Source of the DNA: a virus
Length of the DNA stretch: 64,000 nucleotides
Direction: 5' to 3' (one strand)
IMG/VR virus record: IMGVR_UViG_3300027782_000058
Span: 27,080 to 91,079 of that record
Positions within the stretch are counted from its first letter, which is position 1, and the number at the start of each line of letters is the position of its first letter. Shown piece by piece: positions 1 to 5,693 of this stretch. The notes beneath the pieces were generated by a model. That model was not told the DNA's origin. It saw nothing but the letters and a program-made list of their open reading frames with translations, and searched no databases. Both the position numbers and the translations under genes were made by a program.

Positions 1-64
1 AGTTGTCATGCGTCGACCTTACTCGTGAATCGTATTCGAAGTCGAGCGAGCGGGCGGAGAACGA

Positions 65-76
65 GAAAAAATCTTT
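65..76 (-). repeat. A/T element copy 1 (GAAAAAATCTTT)
   Basis: First of 11 copies of a 12-13 bp element with an A-tract and a T-tract found between genes of the left arm. Here it also serves as the T-tract of a minus-strand terminator and lies in the loop of a 10-bp perfect inverted repeat. Confidence 0.7.
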
Positions 77-95
77 ACTCCGCCCGCCGGGCGGC
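65..95 (-). terminator. Terminator after the 39-aa gene
   Basis: Read on the minus strand, a CCGCCC-GGC-GGGCGG hairpin (81-95) is followed by AGTAAAG and six T residues (66-71), a good intrinsic terminator just past the stop codon. A larger inverted repeat (arms 50-59 and 78-87, ten perfect pairs) also encloses the A/T stretch. Confidence 0.7.
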
Positions 96-215
96 TCACT
101 TTTTCGGTTCTGTCTTCTTCTTGGCTGCAGCGGGCTTTGCCGCCTGAGGAGTTTTTTCAGGGGCGGGCTTAGTCGCGCCGGGCATGTCTTGCGCGCGGAA
201 GTTGGTTTGGGCCAT
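96..215 (-). CDS. Small basic Ala/Pro/Lys-rich protein, 39 aa
   Basis: A 39-residue minus-strand ORF with an ATG at 215, preceded at good distance by AAGGGAGG and followed directly by a strong terminator. These flanks are why it is called. The product starts MAQTNFRAQDMPG and then becomes a low-complexity tail of Ala, Pro and Lys ending in KKKTEPKK, so it is strongly basic and probably disordered. It may bind nucleic acid, but no family is recognised. The inverted repeat at 258-273 upstream resembles the 5'-end hairpins of neighbouring units, but no convincing -10 box lies at the expected distance, so its promoter is unclear. Confidence 0.6.
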   Translation of the reverse strand: MAQTNFRAQDMPGATKPAPEKTPQAAKPAAAKKKTEPKK

Positions 216-257
216 GAGGGCACCTCCCTTCCTAACTTCGATGGGCATGTCAGAATC

Positions 258-273
258 GTACCGTTTTCGGTAC
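258..273 (-). other. Leader-type stem-loop upstream of the 39-aa gene
   Basis: GTACCG-TTTT-CGGTAC is a perfect 6-bp inverted repeat with a 4-nt loop. On the minus strand the loop is AAAA, like the loops of the 5'-end hairpins in the plus-strand units. No TANNNT box is found 8-9 nt upstream. Confidence 0.4.
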
Positions 274-296
274 TGTTCTGCCTTGACATGACAAGG

Positions 297-322
297 CCCC
301 CACTCCCCGAGAGGAGTGAGGG
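297..322 (-). terminator. Terminator after the 119-aa gene
   Basis: On the minus strand CCCTCACTCC and GGAGTGGGGG pair around a TCTCG-like loop, 17 nt after the stop of the gene at 339-698. The sequence then runs into CCTTGTCATG, so the T-tract is weak. Confidence 0.55.
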
Positions 323-338
323 CTTGTCAGGGTGACGG

Positions 339-698
339 TCAGAGTTGGACCAGTCGTCCTAGGTCAAGCACGCGCTGCATGAGCGCGCCCCATGAGCAGT
401 AGTAGTGCATCCCGTACGCGGACCGCGTGCGGGGGTTGTAGGTCCAAGTGGAGTAGGTGTCCACCTTGCTAGGGGCCTCACCGTCGTTCACGGCGTAGGC
501 GTCCTTGAGGGCGATGCCGCACGCGGCACACGGGCGGTCGCCCGCCTCGCCATCGTTCGGCATGTGGAGCATGAACGTCTTACGCATGCGCCGTGCGCCT
601 TCCGCGAGTGCGGCAAACGTGTCCGCCTCATGGTACGCCTTAGCCCCGGTAGTCCACGGCTTGCGGAAGCCGGGGCGGGTAGTGGTCGAAGTCTTCAC
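339..698 (-). CDS. Hypothetical protein with a CxxC motif, 119 aa
   Basis: GTG start at 698, chosen because CTAGGGAGG lies just upstream on the minus strand, the same binding site used by the plus-strand units. The protein has RPCAACG near residue 58 and HYYCSWG near residue 100, which could be two halves of a zinc-binding site. The middle is rich in Asp, Tyr and Thr. No family is recognised. It is the only well-formed minus-strand unit in the array: it has its own promoter (747-775), a 5'-end hairpin CCGGG-AAAAC-CCCGG (723-737) and a terminator, exactly mirroring the plus-strand plan. It is divergent from the next gene. Confidence 0.8.
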   Translation of the reverse strand: MKTSTTTRPGFRKPWTTGAKAYHEADTFAALAEGARRMRKTFMLHMPNDGEAGDRPCAACGIALKDAYAVNDGEAPSKVDTYSTWTYNPRTRSAYGMHYYCSWGALMQRVLDLGRLVQL

Positions 699-746
699 TG
701 TCTCACCTCCCTAGGGTGTCTGCCGGGGTTTTCCCGGTCAGGAGTA

Positions 747-775
747 AAACTACCCTAGATCGAGTCAAAAGTCAA
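747..775 (-). promoter_or_regulatory. Minus-strand early promoter
   Basis: On the minus strand TTGACT (770-775), a 17-nt spacer and TAGTTT (747-752). Nine nt later a CCGGG/CCCGG stem-loop (723-737) would form at the RNA 5' end. Confidence 0.75.
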
Positions 776-789
776 ATCGAGGGTAGGAC

Positions 790-818
790 TTGCGAATGTC
801 AGAGAACTAGGGTACTCT
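790..818 (+). promoter_or_regulatory. Early promoter for the 76-aa gene
   Basis: TTGCGA (790-795), 17-nt spacer, TACTCT (813-818), then a CCCCG-AAGACA-CGGGG hairpin at 828-843. It is divergent from the minus-strand promoter at 747-775. Confidence 0.75.
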
Positions 819-861
819 GATCCCATACCCCGAAGACACGGGGCAGAACTAGGGAGGCACA

Positions 862-1092
862 ATGTTCACTGAAGTCAACTTCATCATCGACGTTTGCACT
901 GACTGCTACGTCGCCGCCGCTGGAGTCGGGGACGCGGGTGAGACTCCCGAGTACGCCCCCCTCGCTCACTTCGACGGGCAGGGTACGGCAGTGCCCACTG
1001 AGGAAGGGGAGGGCCACTTCAGCAATCACGGGTGCCCCGGATGCGGGTCACCCCTTGCGGGGCAACGCTTTGAGGTCACGGTTCTGAACTAG
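862..1092 (+). CDS. Small zinc-ribbon-like protein, 76 aa
   Basis: ATG at 862 follows ACTAGGGAGGCACA, the standard binding site of this array. The product has a CTDC pair near residue 12 and a CPGC pair near residue 58, spaced like the two knuckles of a zinc ribbon, separated by an acidic and glycine-rich stretch. Family not recognised. It forms its own unit with promoter 790-818 and terminator 1105-1126. Small CxxC proteins recur in this array (also at 3512 and 5961), as is common among phage early proteins that bind host factors. That role is only an inference here. Confidence 0.8.
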   Translation: MFTEVNFIIDVCTDCYVAAAGVGDAGETPEYAPLAHFDGQGTAVPTEEGEGHFSNHGCPGCGSPLAGQRFEVTVLN

Positions 1093-1104
1093 GCGCGAGA
1101 GGTT

Positions 1105-1126
1105 GCCCCGGCCTACGGGTCGGGGC
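1105..1126 (+). terminator. Terminator
   Basis: GCCCCGGCC-TAC-GGGTCGGGGC hairpin 12 nt after the stop codon, followed by TTCCCG. The stem is strong and the T-tract poor, as usual in high-GC genomes. Confidence 0.65.
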
Positions 1127-1163
1127 TTCCCGCCCCCGTCAGGAAACAATTCCGGCGTAAGAC

Positions 1164-1192
1164 TTGCGATCCGATCCAAAGTAGGGTATCTT
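1164..1192 (+). promoter_or_regulatory. Early promoter for the 71-aa gene
   Basis: TTGCGA (1164-1169), 17-nt spacer, TATCTT (1187-1192), then a GCCCC-AAACG-GGGGC hairpin at 1202-1216 beginning 9 nt after the -10. Confidence 0.8.
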
Positions 1193-1234
1193 CGTACTAC
1201 CGCCCCAAACGGGGGCCAAACTAGGGAGGTCACA

Positions 1235-1450
1235 ATGCACACACTCATCACCCCCACCCTCACCCTCGCGGGCACCGTTTACTCGGTGTCTGAGCAGTAC
1301 GAGTCCCCTGCGGCTCACTTCACTACCCGCGAGGCTGCAGTGGCCCACGCGGAAGCCCTTAACGCCGCCTACCGGGGTCGATTCAATGACTGTCTTGGCG
1401 ACGACTACTACCCCACGTTCGCGGTGGGGGAGGTCAAGGTCTACTCCTGA
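1235..1450 (+). CDS. Hypothetical protein, 71 aa
   Basis: ATG at 1235 is chosen over an upstream in-frame start because CTAGGGAGG (1221-1229) and the promoter with its hairpin lie immediately before it; a longer reading would start inside the terminator of the preceding gene. The sequence has YSVSEQYESPAAHF followed by a short alpha-helical part (TTREAAVAHAEALNAAY), then an acidic patch DCLGDDYYP. No family recognised. Its terminator is at 1463-1489. Confidence 0.8.
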   Translation: MHTLITPTLTLAGTVYSVSEQYESPAAHFTTREAAVAHAEALNAAYRGRFNDCLGDDYYPTFAVGEVKVYS

Positions 1451-1462
1451 CCACTGGCACGC

Positions 1463-1489
1463 GCCCCCCGGCCATACGGTCGGGGGGGC
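1463..1489 (+). terminator. Terminator
   Basis: GCCCCCC and GGGGGGC arms around GGCCATACGGTC, followed by ATTC. Strong stem, weak T-tract. Confidence 0.65.
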
Positions 1490-1518
1490 ATTCACAACGA
1501 CAGAAGGAAGTGATCACA

Positions 1519-1878
1519 ATGCAGAACCCAGTGACATTCACGCCCACTGAGGCCGTGATCCTCACTCACCGGCTAGAGGCCCCTGACGCTATCGCTGAAG
1601 CCCTCTCTGACGGCGGGGCACCGTGGACCTACGCGGCCATCGAGGAACGCGCCACCGCCATCCTCTCGGGCTGGAGGGGAGGCAAGTCCCTGACCGTCGA
1701 CATGGGCGACTCGCTCACCCGCGCCATCATCGAGGACTGTTGTGATGGCAGTGTGTTCTTCGCCGCGATGGAGTACGCGGTCGACTACGGAGAAATTACC
1801 CCCGCAAAGGCGCGACACCTTGAGCAAGCGGCGACCACGCTGGAAGCCAAGACGGGGGTGCCGGTTCCACTCGGATAG
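1519..1878 (+). CDS. Hypothetical protein, 119 aa
   Basis: ATG at 1519 lies 8 nt after GAAGGAAG (1503-1510). An in-frame GTG at 1510 overlaps that site and is less likely. The product is acidic and probably mostly helical (EAVILTHRLEAP, AYAAIEERATAIL-like stretch, ITPAKARHLEQAATTLEAKTG). Family not recognised. Unlike its neighbours it has no recognisable promoter or 5' hairpin, so it probably depends on read-through past the terminator at 1463-1489. A strong terminator follows at 1896-1922. Confidence 0.8.
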   Translation: MQNPVTFTPTEAVILTHRLEAPDAIAEALSDGGAPWTYAAIEERATAILSGWRGGKSLTVDMGDSLTRAIIEDCCDGSVFFAAMEYAVDYGEITPAKARHLEQAATTLEAKTGVPVPLG

Positions 1879-1895
1879 CCGCGCGCCTAGCGAGA

Positions 1896-1922
1896 AGCCT
1901 CATCCCTACGGGGGATGGGGCT
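1896..1922 (+). terminator. Terminator with T-tract
   Basis: AGCCTCATCC and GGATGGGGCT arms with loop CTACGGG, followed by TTTCG. Confidence 0.75.
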
Positions 1923-1957
1923 TTTCGCATTCCCGTCGCGAGTCGAGGACGCCGCCG

Positions 1958-1969
1958 GAAAAAATCTTT
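1958..1969 (-). repeat. A/T element copy 2 (GAAAAAATCTTT)
   Basis: Identical 12-mer to copy 1, flanked by short arms CGAGG and CCTCG, between a terminator and the next promoter. Confidence 0.7.
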
Positions 1970-2027
1970 GCCTCGCCCCCGCGCGGCCCCGCCCCCGGAC
2001 GAATGGAAAGGCTTCACTCGAAAGAAC

Positions 2028-2055
2028 TTGACACCTGTCATAGGACTGGTATAAG
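2028..2055 (+). promoter_or_regulatory. Early promoter for the DUF4258-like gene
   Basis: TTGACA (2028-2033), 16-nt spacer, TATAAG (2050-2055). This unit lacks the strong 5' hairpin of the others, having only ATCCC-AGAGA-GGGGT. Confidence 0.7.
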
Positions 2056-2100
2056 GTGTGTATACATCCCAGAGAGGGGTGCCACTAGGGAGGTGGGAAG

Positions 2101-2385
2101 TTGCAGTACCGAATCACTCACCACGCGGCTCGTCAGGCCGCAGTCAAGGGGTTCGCCATCGACGCCGTGATCCGAGCGGCTCAATCCCCGAGCATCACTT
2201 ACCCGAGCGGGAAGCGTCACCCCGGTCAGGTCCGTCACATTCGTGACGGCATCGTCGCCGTCGTGGACCCCGTGACGGCAACGGTTGTCACGGTCTACGA
2301 GAACGTGCGGGAGACCGCGCTACGTCCCGATCAGCGCGACCCGGTGGCGCTGGAGTACGGCAGGCAGTGGGGCAAGCGGCACTGA
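2101..2385 (+). CDS. DUF4258-like small protein, 94 aa
   Basis: TTG start at 2101, seven nt after AGGGAGG (2087-2093). The product begins MQYRITHHAARQAAVKGFAI and later has VAVVDPVTATVVTVYEN. This matches my memory of the DUF4258 pattern (T-x-H-A-x3-R near the N-terminus, then a PSGKRHPGQVRHI stretch and a VVTVY strand), a fold related to RelE/YoeB-type toxins. Whether it is a ribonuclease or only a scaffold is unknown. No antitoxin-like partner lies beside it, because both neighbours are separate units. Terminator at 2398-2425. Confidence 0.7.
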   Translation: MQYRITHHAARQAAVKGFAIDAVIRAAQSPSITYPSGKRHPGQVRHIRDGIVAVVDPVTATVVTVYENVRETALRPDQRDPVALEYGRQWGKRH

Positions 2386-2397
2386 CTGACTGAGAGG

Positions 2398-2425
2398 GAG
2401 GCCCCCACCTACGGGTGGGGGTCTC
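2398..2425 (+). terminator. Terminator
   Basis: GAGGCCCCCACC-TAC-GGGTGGGGGTCTC, about twelve base pairs, followed by CCGTTTG. Confidence 0.75.
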
Positions 2426-2447
2426 CCGTTTGTCAGGGGACCCAAAC

Positions 2448-2476
2448 TTGACAGGCAAGGTAGATAGGCGTATTCT
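2448..2476 (+). promoter_or_regulatory. Early promoter for the 114-aa gene
   Basis: TTGACA (2448-2453), 17-nt spacer, TATTCT (2471-2476). No GC-rich 5' hairpin follows. Confidence 0.75.
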
Positions 2477-2516
2477 TTGAGAGTTGGACTCACCACACAG
2501 ACAAGGGAGAACCGAA

Positions 2517-2861
2517 ATGACGACCACCACCGTCCTCGAACTTGTGGAGGACTACATGCAGGCAATCCGCGAGGCTACGGCCAAGTACTACGCGGACAAC
2601 TACCACCACCTTCAGCCCCCGATGATCTATGCGGAGCCGGGTCGCCGGTTCGCCCGCATCGTGATGGAAGGCTCGAATCAGCGTACGGTCCACGCTTTCG
2701 TGGACATGGAGACCGGCGACGTGATCAAGGCTGCAGGCTGGAAGGCCCCGCAGAAGGACAAGGACGGCCTCGCGGTTCGCTACCACCTCGCCGATGAGGC
2801 TGATCGCGCGCGGTGCTACGCGGCCATCGACCCTCACGGTGGATACCTCTACAAGTGGTAG
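2517..2861 (+). CDS. Conserved small phage protein, 114 aa
   Basis: ATG at 2517 follows CAAGGGAGAACCGAA. After a helical N-terminus (VLELVEDYMQAIREA), the core has EPGRRFARIVMEG, QRTVHAFVDMETGDVIKAAGW and ends GGYLYKW. I recognise this as a pattern common in small proteins of actinobacterial phages (a FxKIV strand, a QRSVHAFVD strand and a KAAGWKAP turn), but no function is known to me. It forms its own unit with promoter 2448-2476 and terminator 2877-2898. Confidence 0.85.
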   Translation: MTTTTVLELVEDYMQAIREATAKYYADNYHHLQPPMIYAEPGRRFARIVMEGSNQRTVHAFVDMETGDVIKAAGWKAPQKDKDGLAVRYHLADEADRARCYAAIDPHGGYLYKW

Positions 2862-2876
2862 CCCTCACGAAGTACG

Positions 2877-2898
2877 GCCCCCACCTACGGGTGGGGGC
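2877..2898 (+). terminator. Terminator with T-tract
   Basis: GCCCCCACC-TAC-GGGTGGGGGC followed by TTTTCG. Confidence 0.8.
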
Positions 2899-2942
2899 TT
2901 TTCGTTTTCGCGCGACGGGAGGACTGGTAACCCTCTCGCCGA

Positions 2943-2970
2943 AAGGCCCTCGCCGAAAGGCGGGGGCCTT
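2943..2970 (+). terminator. Second, tandem terminator
   Basis: AAGGCCCTCGCC-GAAA-GGCGGGGGCCTT, about 45 nt after the first terminator and before the next promoter. No gene lies between the two. Confidence 0.75.
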
Positions 2971-3007
2971 TTCGCGTGCGAATGCGGGCCGGGTGATGGG
3001 AGGTGGC

Positions 3008-3020
3008 GAAACTTTTTTTC
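3008..3020 (+). repeat. A/T element copy 3 (GAAACTTTTTTTC)
   Basis: The element in the opposite orientation (A3-C-T7) between a terminator and the promoter at 3058. Confidence 0.6.
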
Positions 3021-3057
3021 CGGTCATCGCGCGCGAGGTCGCTACGCGCGGGACAAC

Positions 3058-3086
3058 TTGACACTCGGTAGGATGTTCGATAAGGT
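3058..3086 (+). promoter_or_regulatory. Early promoter for the 82-aa gene
   Basis: TTGACA (3058-3063), 17-nt spacer, TAAGGT (3081-3086), then hairpin CGCCC-AACCG-GGGCG at 3095-3109. Confidence 0.8.
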
Positions 3087-3128
3087 AGGACTACCGCCCA
3101 ACCGGGGCGCACAACCTAGGGAGTCGAA

Positions 3129-3377
3129 ATGTCCGTCACCACCGTCACCACCTACGCAATCTCCTACACCGCCACTAACCGTAGCGGCGCGGTCCACACC
3201 TACGTTCTGTCAGACCTTGACACCGCCGGTATCGGCGAGGTCATCGCTTCCATGTACGCGCAACGGGATGACTGGTACTGCCGCAACGTCACCATTGCCA
3301 CGATGGGCGGTCAGGTTGTCTACACGTTCGATGGCACCCCGCACGCCGCTACCGTGGCGAGCGTTCTCTCTCGCTAG
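3129..3377 (+). CDS. Hypothetical protein, 82 aa, paralogue of the 45-aa protein at 5694
   Basis: ATG at 3129 follows CCTAGGGAGTCGAA. The stretch YAISYTATN, the LSDLDTAGIGEVIASMY helix and the NVTIATM strand align by eye with FAIAYTVNT, LSGLDSQGLIDAVLYSA and NVTVSS of the 45-residue product at 5694-5831, so the two are probably duplicates. No family recognised. The C-terminal third (GGQVVYTFDGTPHA) is missing from the shorter copy. Own promoter and terminator. Confidence 0.8.
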   Translation: MSVTTVTTYAISYTATNRSGAVHTYVLSDLDTAGIGEVIASMYAQRDDWYCRNVTIATMGGQVVYTFDGTPHAATVASVLSR

Positions 3378-3394
3378 TCACGTCCTAGGCCCCG

Positions 3395-3421
3395 GCCCTC
3401 ACCCTGCGAAAGGGTGGGGGC
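3395..3421 (+). terminator. Terminator
   Basis: GCCCTCACCCT-GCGA-AAGGGTGGGGGC, 17 nt after the stop; no T-tract. Confidence 0.7.
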
Positions 3422-3471
3422 TGGCTGGCTTTCCGGCCCATATCGCCATGCGGCGGGCTAGATACAATGGC

Positions 3472-3497
3472 TTGACATTCCTTGCGCGCCCTACCCT
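3472..3497 (+). promoter_or_regulatory. Possible weak promoter for the 56-aa gene
   Basis: TTGACA (3472-3477) is clear, but the nearest -10-like box, TACCCT (3492-3497), leaves only a 14-nt spacer. No CTAGGGAGG or hairpin follows. Confidence 0.3.
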
Positions 3498-3511
3498 GCC
3501 GGAGGCCCACC

Positions 3512-3682
3512 GTGCCGTTTCGCACGTCGTGCGAGCAATGCGAGGGAGTCGCCACCGTGCTAGTGGCGGGCGGTCGCGCGCACGCGCAATGCCTGCCGCT
3601 GCCGGTGGACTTGACGCGGCTCGCTGCCATGCCGCGACTTCCGGATGGGATCCCGTGGCGGTGCCCGTGGTGCGGCGCTTGA
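3512..3682 (+). CDS. Small zinc-ribbon protein, 56 aa
   Basis: GTG start at 3512, eight nt after GGAGG (3500-3504). The protein begins MPFRTSCEQCEG and ends PWRCPWCGA, so two CxxC knuckles sit close to the two ends with about 40 residues between them, the classic spacing of a zinc ribbon. Function unknown. The stop codon overlaps the A/T element at 3681-3693. This unit departs from the array plan, because it has a different ribosome binding site, no hairpin and a doubtful promoter. Confidence 0.65.
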   Translation: MPFRTSCEQCEGVATVLVAGGRAHAQCLPLPVDLTRLAAMPRLPDGIPWRCPWCGA

Positions 3683-3693
3683 AACTTTTTTTC
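3681..3693 (+). repeat. A/T element copy 4 (GAAACTTTTTTTC)
   Basis: Overlaps the stop codon of the 56-aa gene. The T7 run could act as a terminator T-tract, but the preceding stem is weak. Confidence 0.55.
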
Positions 3694-3749
3694 CTCACCT
3701 ACGCGCACACGGCAGGACATCGGGAGTGCTCGGGCTACCGCGACTTCGA

Positions 3750-3824
3750 GACTTTGCGCGAAAGTCTGCCGTAAGGCTCTCAGACTTGACATGACTTGAC
3801 GCATAGGGCTCTCATGACTTGACA
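3750..3824 (+). promoter_or_regulatory. Inverted and direct repeats before the DUF6011 gene
   Basis: GACTTT (3750-3755) and AAAGTC (3761-3766) form an inverted repeat. GGCTCTCA occurs at 3775 and again at 3807, 32 bp apart, each followed by ACTTGAC sites, giving TTGAC at 3786, 3796 and 3819. It looks like a regulator site or stacked -35 boxes in front of the promoter at 3819. Confidence 0.4.
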
Positions 3825-3846
3825 AACGTTCGGATTCGAGTAAACT
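3819..3846 (+). promoter_or_regulatory. Early promoter for the DUF6011-like gene
   Basis: TTGACA (3819-3824), 16-nt spacer, TAAACT (3841-3846), then hairpin CGGCCC-ACAAG-GGGCCG at 3855-3871. Confidence 0.8.
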
Positions 3847-3890
3847 GGGCACACCGGCCCACAAGGGGCCGCAACCGAAGGGACACCGAC

Positions 3891-4421
3891 ATGACCACCT
3901 ACGCCCCCCGCACCCGCGTCGCCCGCCCCGCGACCGACCGTCAGGTTGCGTACGCCGAGGCGCTGCTGCTGCAGGTCACCGGCCCTGACAACTTTGACGA
4001 GGCCCGCCTCGCGCTCGCCGAGCGGGGTGGACTCGCCACGGTTGACGCGGCGTCGCGCACTATCGACGCCCTGCGGACGCAGGCCGCTGCCATGCGGACG
4101 CAGGCCCCTCGCGCCGCTGCCCCTCGCGCCGCTGCCACTGAGGCCCTCGCACTGGGCATGTACCGCCGTGACGGTGAGGTCTACCGCGTAGTCGCCTCGC
4201 GGGCCGGTCGCCCGTACGCTAAGCGCCTTGACCCGGCCACGGGTAAGTTTGACTACGCGGCGGGCGCGATCCGCACGCTCACCGCTGCGGACCGTATGAG
4301 CCTCTCCGAGGCTGCCGAGTACGGTCGGGCCATCGGTCGGTGTTGCGTATGTGGCGCGACGCTCACCGACCCCGAGTCGGTCGCCCGTGGCATCGGCCCC
4401 GTGTGCGGGGGGCGAGTCTGA
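3891..4421 (+). CDS. DUF6011-like protein, 176 aa
   Basis: ATG at 3891 follows CCGAAGGGACACCGAC. The C-terminus (residues ~148-176) reads CCVCGATLTDPES then GIGPVCGG. This CxxCG-x-L-x-D-x2-S followed by GIGPxC is the signature I know for DUF6011, a short presumed zinc-binding domain of phage proteins. The N-terminus (RPATDRQVAYAEALL) resembles a segment often found in DUF6011 proteins. The middle has an Ala/Arg/Pro low-complexity part including a perfect 15-nt tandem duplication around 4107-4137. Function unknown. Own promoter, hairpin and terminator (4437-4465). Confidence 0.8.
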   Translation: MTTYAPRTRVARPATDRQVAYAEALLLQVTGPDNFDEARLALAERGGLATVDAASRTIDALRTQAAAMRTQAPRAAAPRAAATEALALGMYRRDGEVYRVVASRAGRPYAKRLDPATGKFDYAAGAIRTLTAADRMSLSEAAEYGRAIGRCCVCGATLTDPESVARGIGPVCGGRV

Positions 4422-4436
4422 GGCCCCGAGCGCGAG

Positions 4437-4465
4437 AGGCCCCATCCCTTCGGGGGTGGGGCCTT
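4437..4465 (+). terminator. Terminator
   Basis: AGGCCCCATCCC-TTCG-GGGGTGGGGCCTT, with a stable tetraloop-like turn, 16 nt after the stop. Confidence 0.8.
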
Positions 4466-4509
4466 CGTCATGTCGTGCGGATCACGCGCGAGCGGCGAGC
4501 GGCAGGCGA

Positions 4510-4521
4510 GAAAAAATCTTT
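4510..4521 (-). repeat. A/T element copy 5 (GAAAAAATCTTT)
   Basis: Lies in the loop of an inverted repeat with arms GGCAGG (4501-4506) and CCTGCC (4524-4529). Confidence 0.7.
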
Positions 4522-4591
4522 GCCCTGCCCCCGTCGGGCGTGGAGTCGCGAGAGGTCGCGCGAGTGGTGAGATTCCCTTCCGAGATTCGAC

Positions 4592-4620
4592 TTGACATGC
4601 CGCACGAGGTACGTCATACT
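4592..4620 (+). promoter_or_regulatory. Early promoter for the 81-aa gene
   Basis: TTGACA (4592-4597), 17-nt spacer, CATACT (4615-4620), then hairpin GCCGC-AAGGC-GCGGC at 4629-4643. Confidence 0.8.
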
Positions 4621-4662
4621 GGAGGCATGCCGCAAGGCGCGGCAGCACCTAGGGAGGCAATC

Positions 4663-4908
4663 ATGACCGACTACACCACGATCACCGGAACCCGCGAGGG
4701 TGTTCGCGCCTACTACTCCGAGATTGCCCCCGGAGTGTGGGAGGCGGAGATTGAGTGGCAGGACGACTACGCTCGCGGTGTCTGGCACAACGCCGGTTGC
4801 GTTACGTTCACCAGTGAGCCCGACCTCGCCGCCATCGTGAGCGCGGTACAGTCCTACTGCTCCGATCAATACGACCGCGAAATGGAGTACCGCTCCACAA
4901 AACACTGA
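4663..4908 (+). CDS. Hypothetical protein, 81 aa
   Basis: ATG at 4663 follows CCTAGGGAGGCAATC. The long upstream in-frame extension is rejected because it would run through the terminator and promoter. The protein is acidic, with alternating strands (VRAYYSEIAPGVWEAEIEW) and a C-terminal helix ending in CSDQYDREMEYR. No family recognised. It sits in a textbook unit: promoter, 5' hairpin, binding site, gene, terminator (4918-4948). Confidence 0.8.
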   Translation: MTDYTTITGTREGVRAYYSEIAPGVWEAEIEWQDDYARGVWHNAGCVTFTSEPDLAAIVSAVQSYCSDQYDREMEYRSTKH

Positions 4909-4917
4909 CACCCGAAA

Positions 4918-4948
4918 GATGCCCCGCCCCGAAAGGGTGCGGGGCATC
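4918..4948 (+). terminator. Very strong terminator
   Basis: GATGCCCCGC and GCGGGGCATC arms plus an inner CCC-GAAA-GGG, then TTTGCG. Confidence 0.85.
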
Positions 4949-4999
4949 TTTGCGTTTGGGATTGACAATCCGGCGCGCGAGGGGCACCGCCGCACCGTG

Positions 5000-5011
5000 G
5001 AAAAAATCTTT
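5000..5011 (-). repeat. A/T element copy 6 (GAAAAAATCTTT)
   Basis: Loop of CCGTGG (4995-5000) and CCACGG (5014-5019), with outer arms ACCGC and GCGGT extending the interrupted stem. Confidence 0.7.
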
Positions 5012-5068
5012 GCCCACGGGGCGGTCGGGAGTCGCGCGCGGACTGCGAACCATGCCGATGCACTTGAC

Positions 5069-5096
5069 TTGACACTGCCTTAGATCCGAGTAAACT
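5069..5096 (+). promoter_or_regulatory. Early promoter for the 112-aa gene
   Basis: TTGACA (5069-5074), 16-nt spacer, TAAACT (5091-5096), then hairpin GCCCC-GGCAG-GGGGC at 5106-5120. A second TTGACT lies 5 nt upstream. Confidence 0.8.
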
Positions 5097-5138
5097 GGGA
5101 CTACCGCCCCGGCAGGGGGCCACACCTAGGGAGACCAA

Positions 5139-5477
5139 ATGTCCACTGTCATCGCCACCGCCACCCCCACGTCCGCCGCTATCTCGGACGGCATCGTGCG
5201 GGCAAGTGTCGACCTTATGGGACGCAACCGTGAGGGGCGTCAGGAATGGCGCTACAGCATCGCCTGCGAGTCCGAGGCTCAGACTGGCACCGACCTGCGG
5301 ACGGGAGTTGGGGCCACAGAGACTGGCGTCGACATGCTCCGTACCCTCGCGGGATTCCTCGCGGCACACTCCGAGTCCTCCGAGGGCGGCGAGTGTGCGG
5401 ACCTGTTCGATATCTCGCGAGAGGCTACGGAGGCCATCTCCGAGGTCATCTACTACGCGGTCGGGTGGGATGCCTGA
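5139..5477 (+). CDS. Hypothetical protein, 112 aa
   Basis: ATG at 5139 follows CCTAGGGAGACCAA. The protein is acidic and looks two-part: an N-terminal beta-rich half (VRASVDLMGRNREGRQEWRYSI) and a helical half (VDMLRTLAGFLAAHSES, then EATEAISEVIYYAVGWDA). No motif or family recognised. Own promoter with hairpin, and terminator 5491-5524. Confidence 0.8.
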   Translation: MSTVIATATPTSAAISDGIVRASVDLMGRNREGRQEWRYSIACESEAQTGTDLRTGVGATETGVDMLRTLAGFLAAHSESSEGGECADLFDISREATEAISEVIYYAVGWDA

Positions 5478-5490
5478 CCCGAACGTTCTG

Positions 5491-5524
5491 AAAGGCCCCG
5501 CATCCGAAAGAGCGCGGGGCCTTT
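5491..5524 (+). terminator. Terminator with T-tract
   Basis: AAAGGCCCCGC and GCGGGGCCTTT perfect 11-bp arms with loop ATCCGAAAGA. Confidence 0.8.
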
Positions 5525-5557
5525 CGCATTGCGCGGGGAGCGCGCGCGGTGGAATCG

Positions 5558-5569
5558 GAAAAAATCTTT
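5558..5569 (-). repeat. A/T element copy 7 (GAAAAAATCTTT)
   Basis: Flanked by GCGGT (5546-5550) and ACCGC (5572-5576), between a terminator and the next promoter. Confidence 0.7.
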
Positions 5570-5621
5570 AGACCGCCGCCCCGCCCGTCGCCACGCGCCC
5601 ATCGCCCGGTCCCGATAGAAC

Positions 5622-5650
5622 TTGACAACGCTCGCAGAATCCGGCATACT
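5622..5650 (+). promoter_or_regulatory. Early promoter for the 45-aa gene
   Basis: TTGACA (5622-5627), 17-nt spacer, CATACT (5645-5650), then hairpin GCCGC-AGGGA-GCGGC at 5659-5673. Confidence 0.8.
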
Positions 5651-5693
5651 AGATCCATGCCGCAGGGAGCGGCACTAATCAAGGGAGACTGAA

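Noticed and set aside
3-335. Open frame on the plus strand at the left edge
   Set aside because: It is the antisense of the 39-aa minus-strand gene and its terminator, with Cys/Arg/Leu composition typical of a shadow frame and no binding site.
405-758. Long plus-strand frame opposite the 119-aa gene
   Set aside because: The minus-strand gene has promoter, hairpin, binding site and terminator. The plus frame has none.
1742-2170. 142-codon plus-strand frame
   Set aside because: It crosses a terminator and a promoter, is very rich in Arg and Ser and has no binding site.
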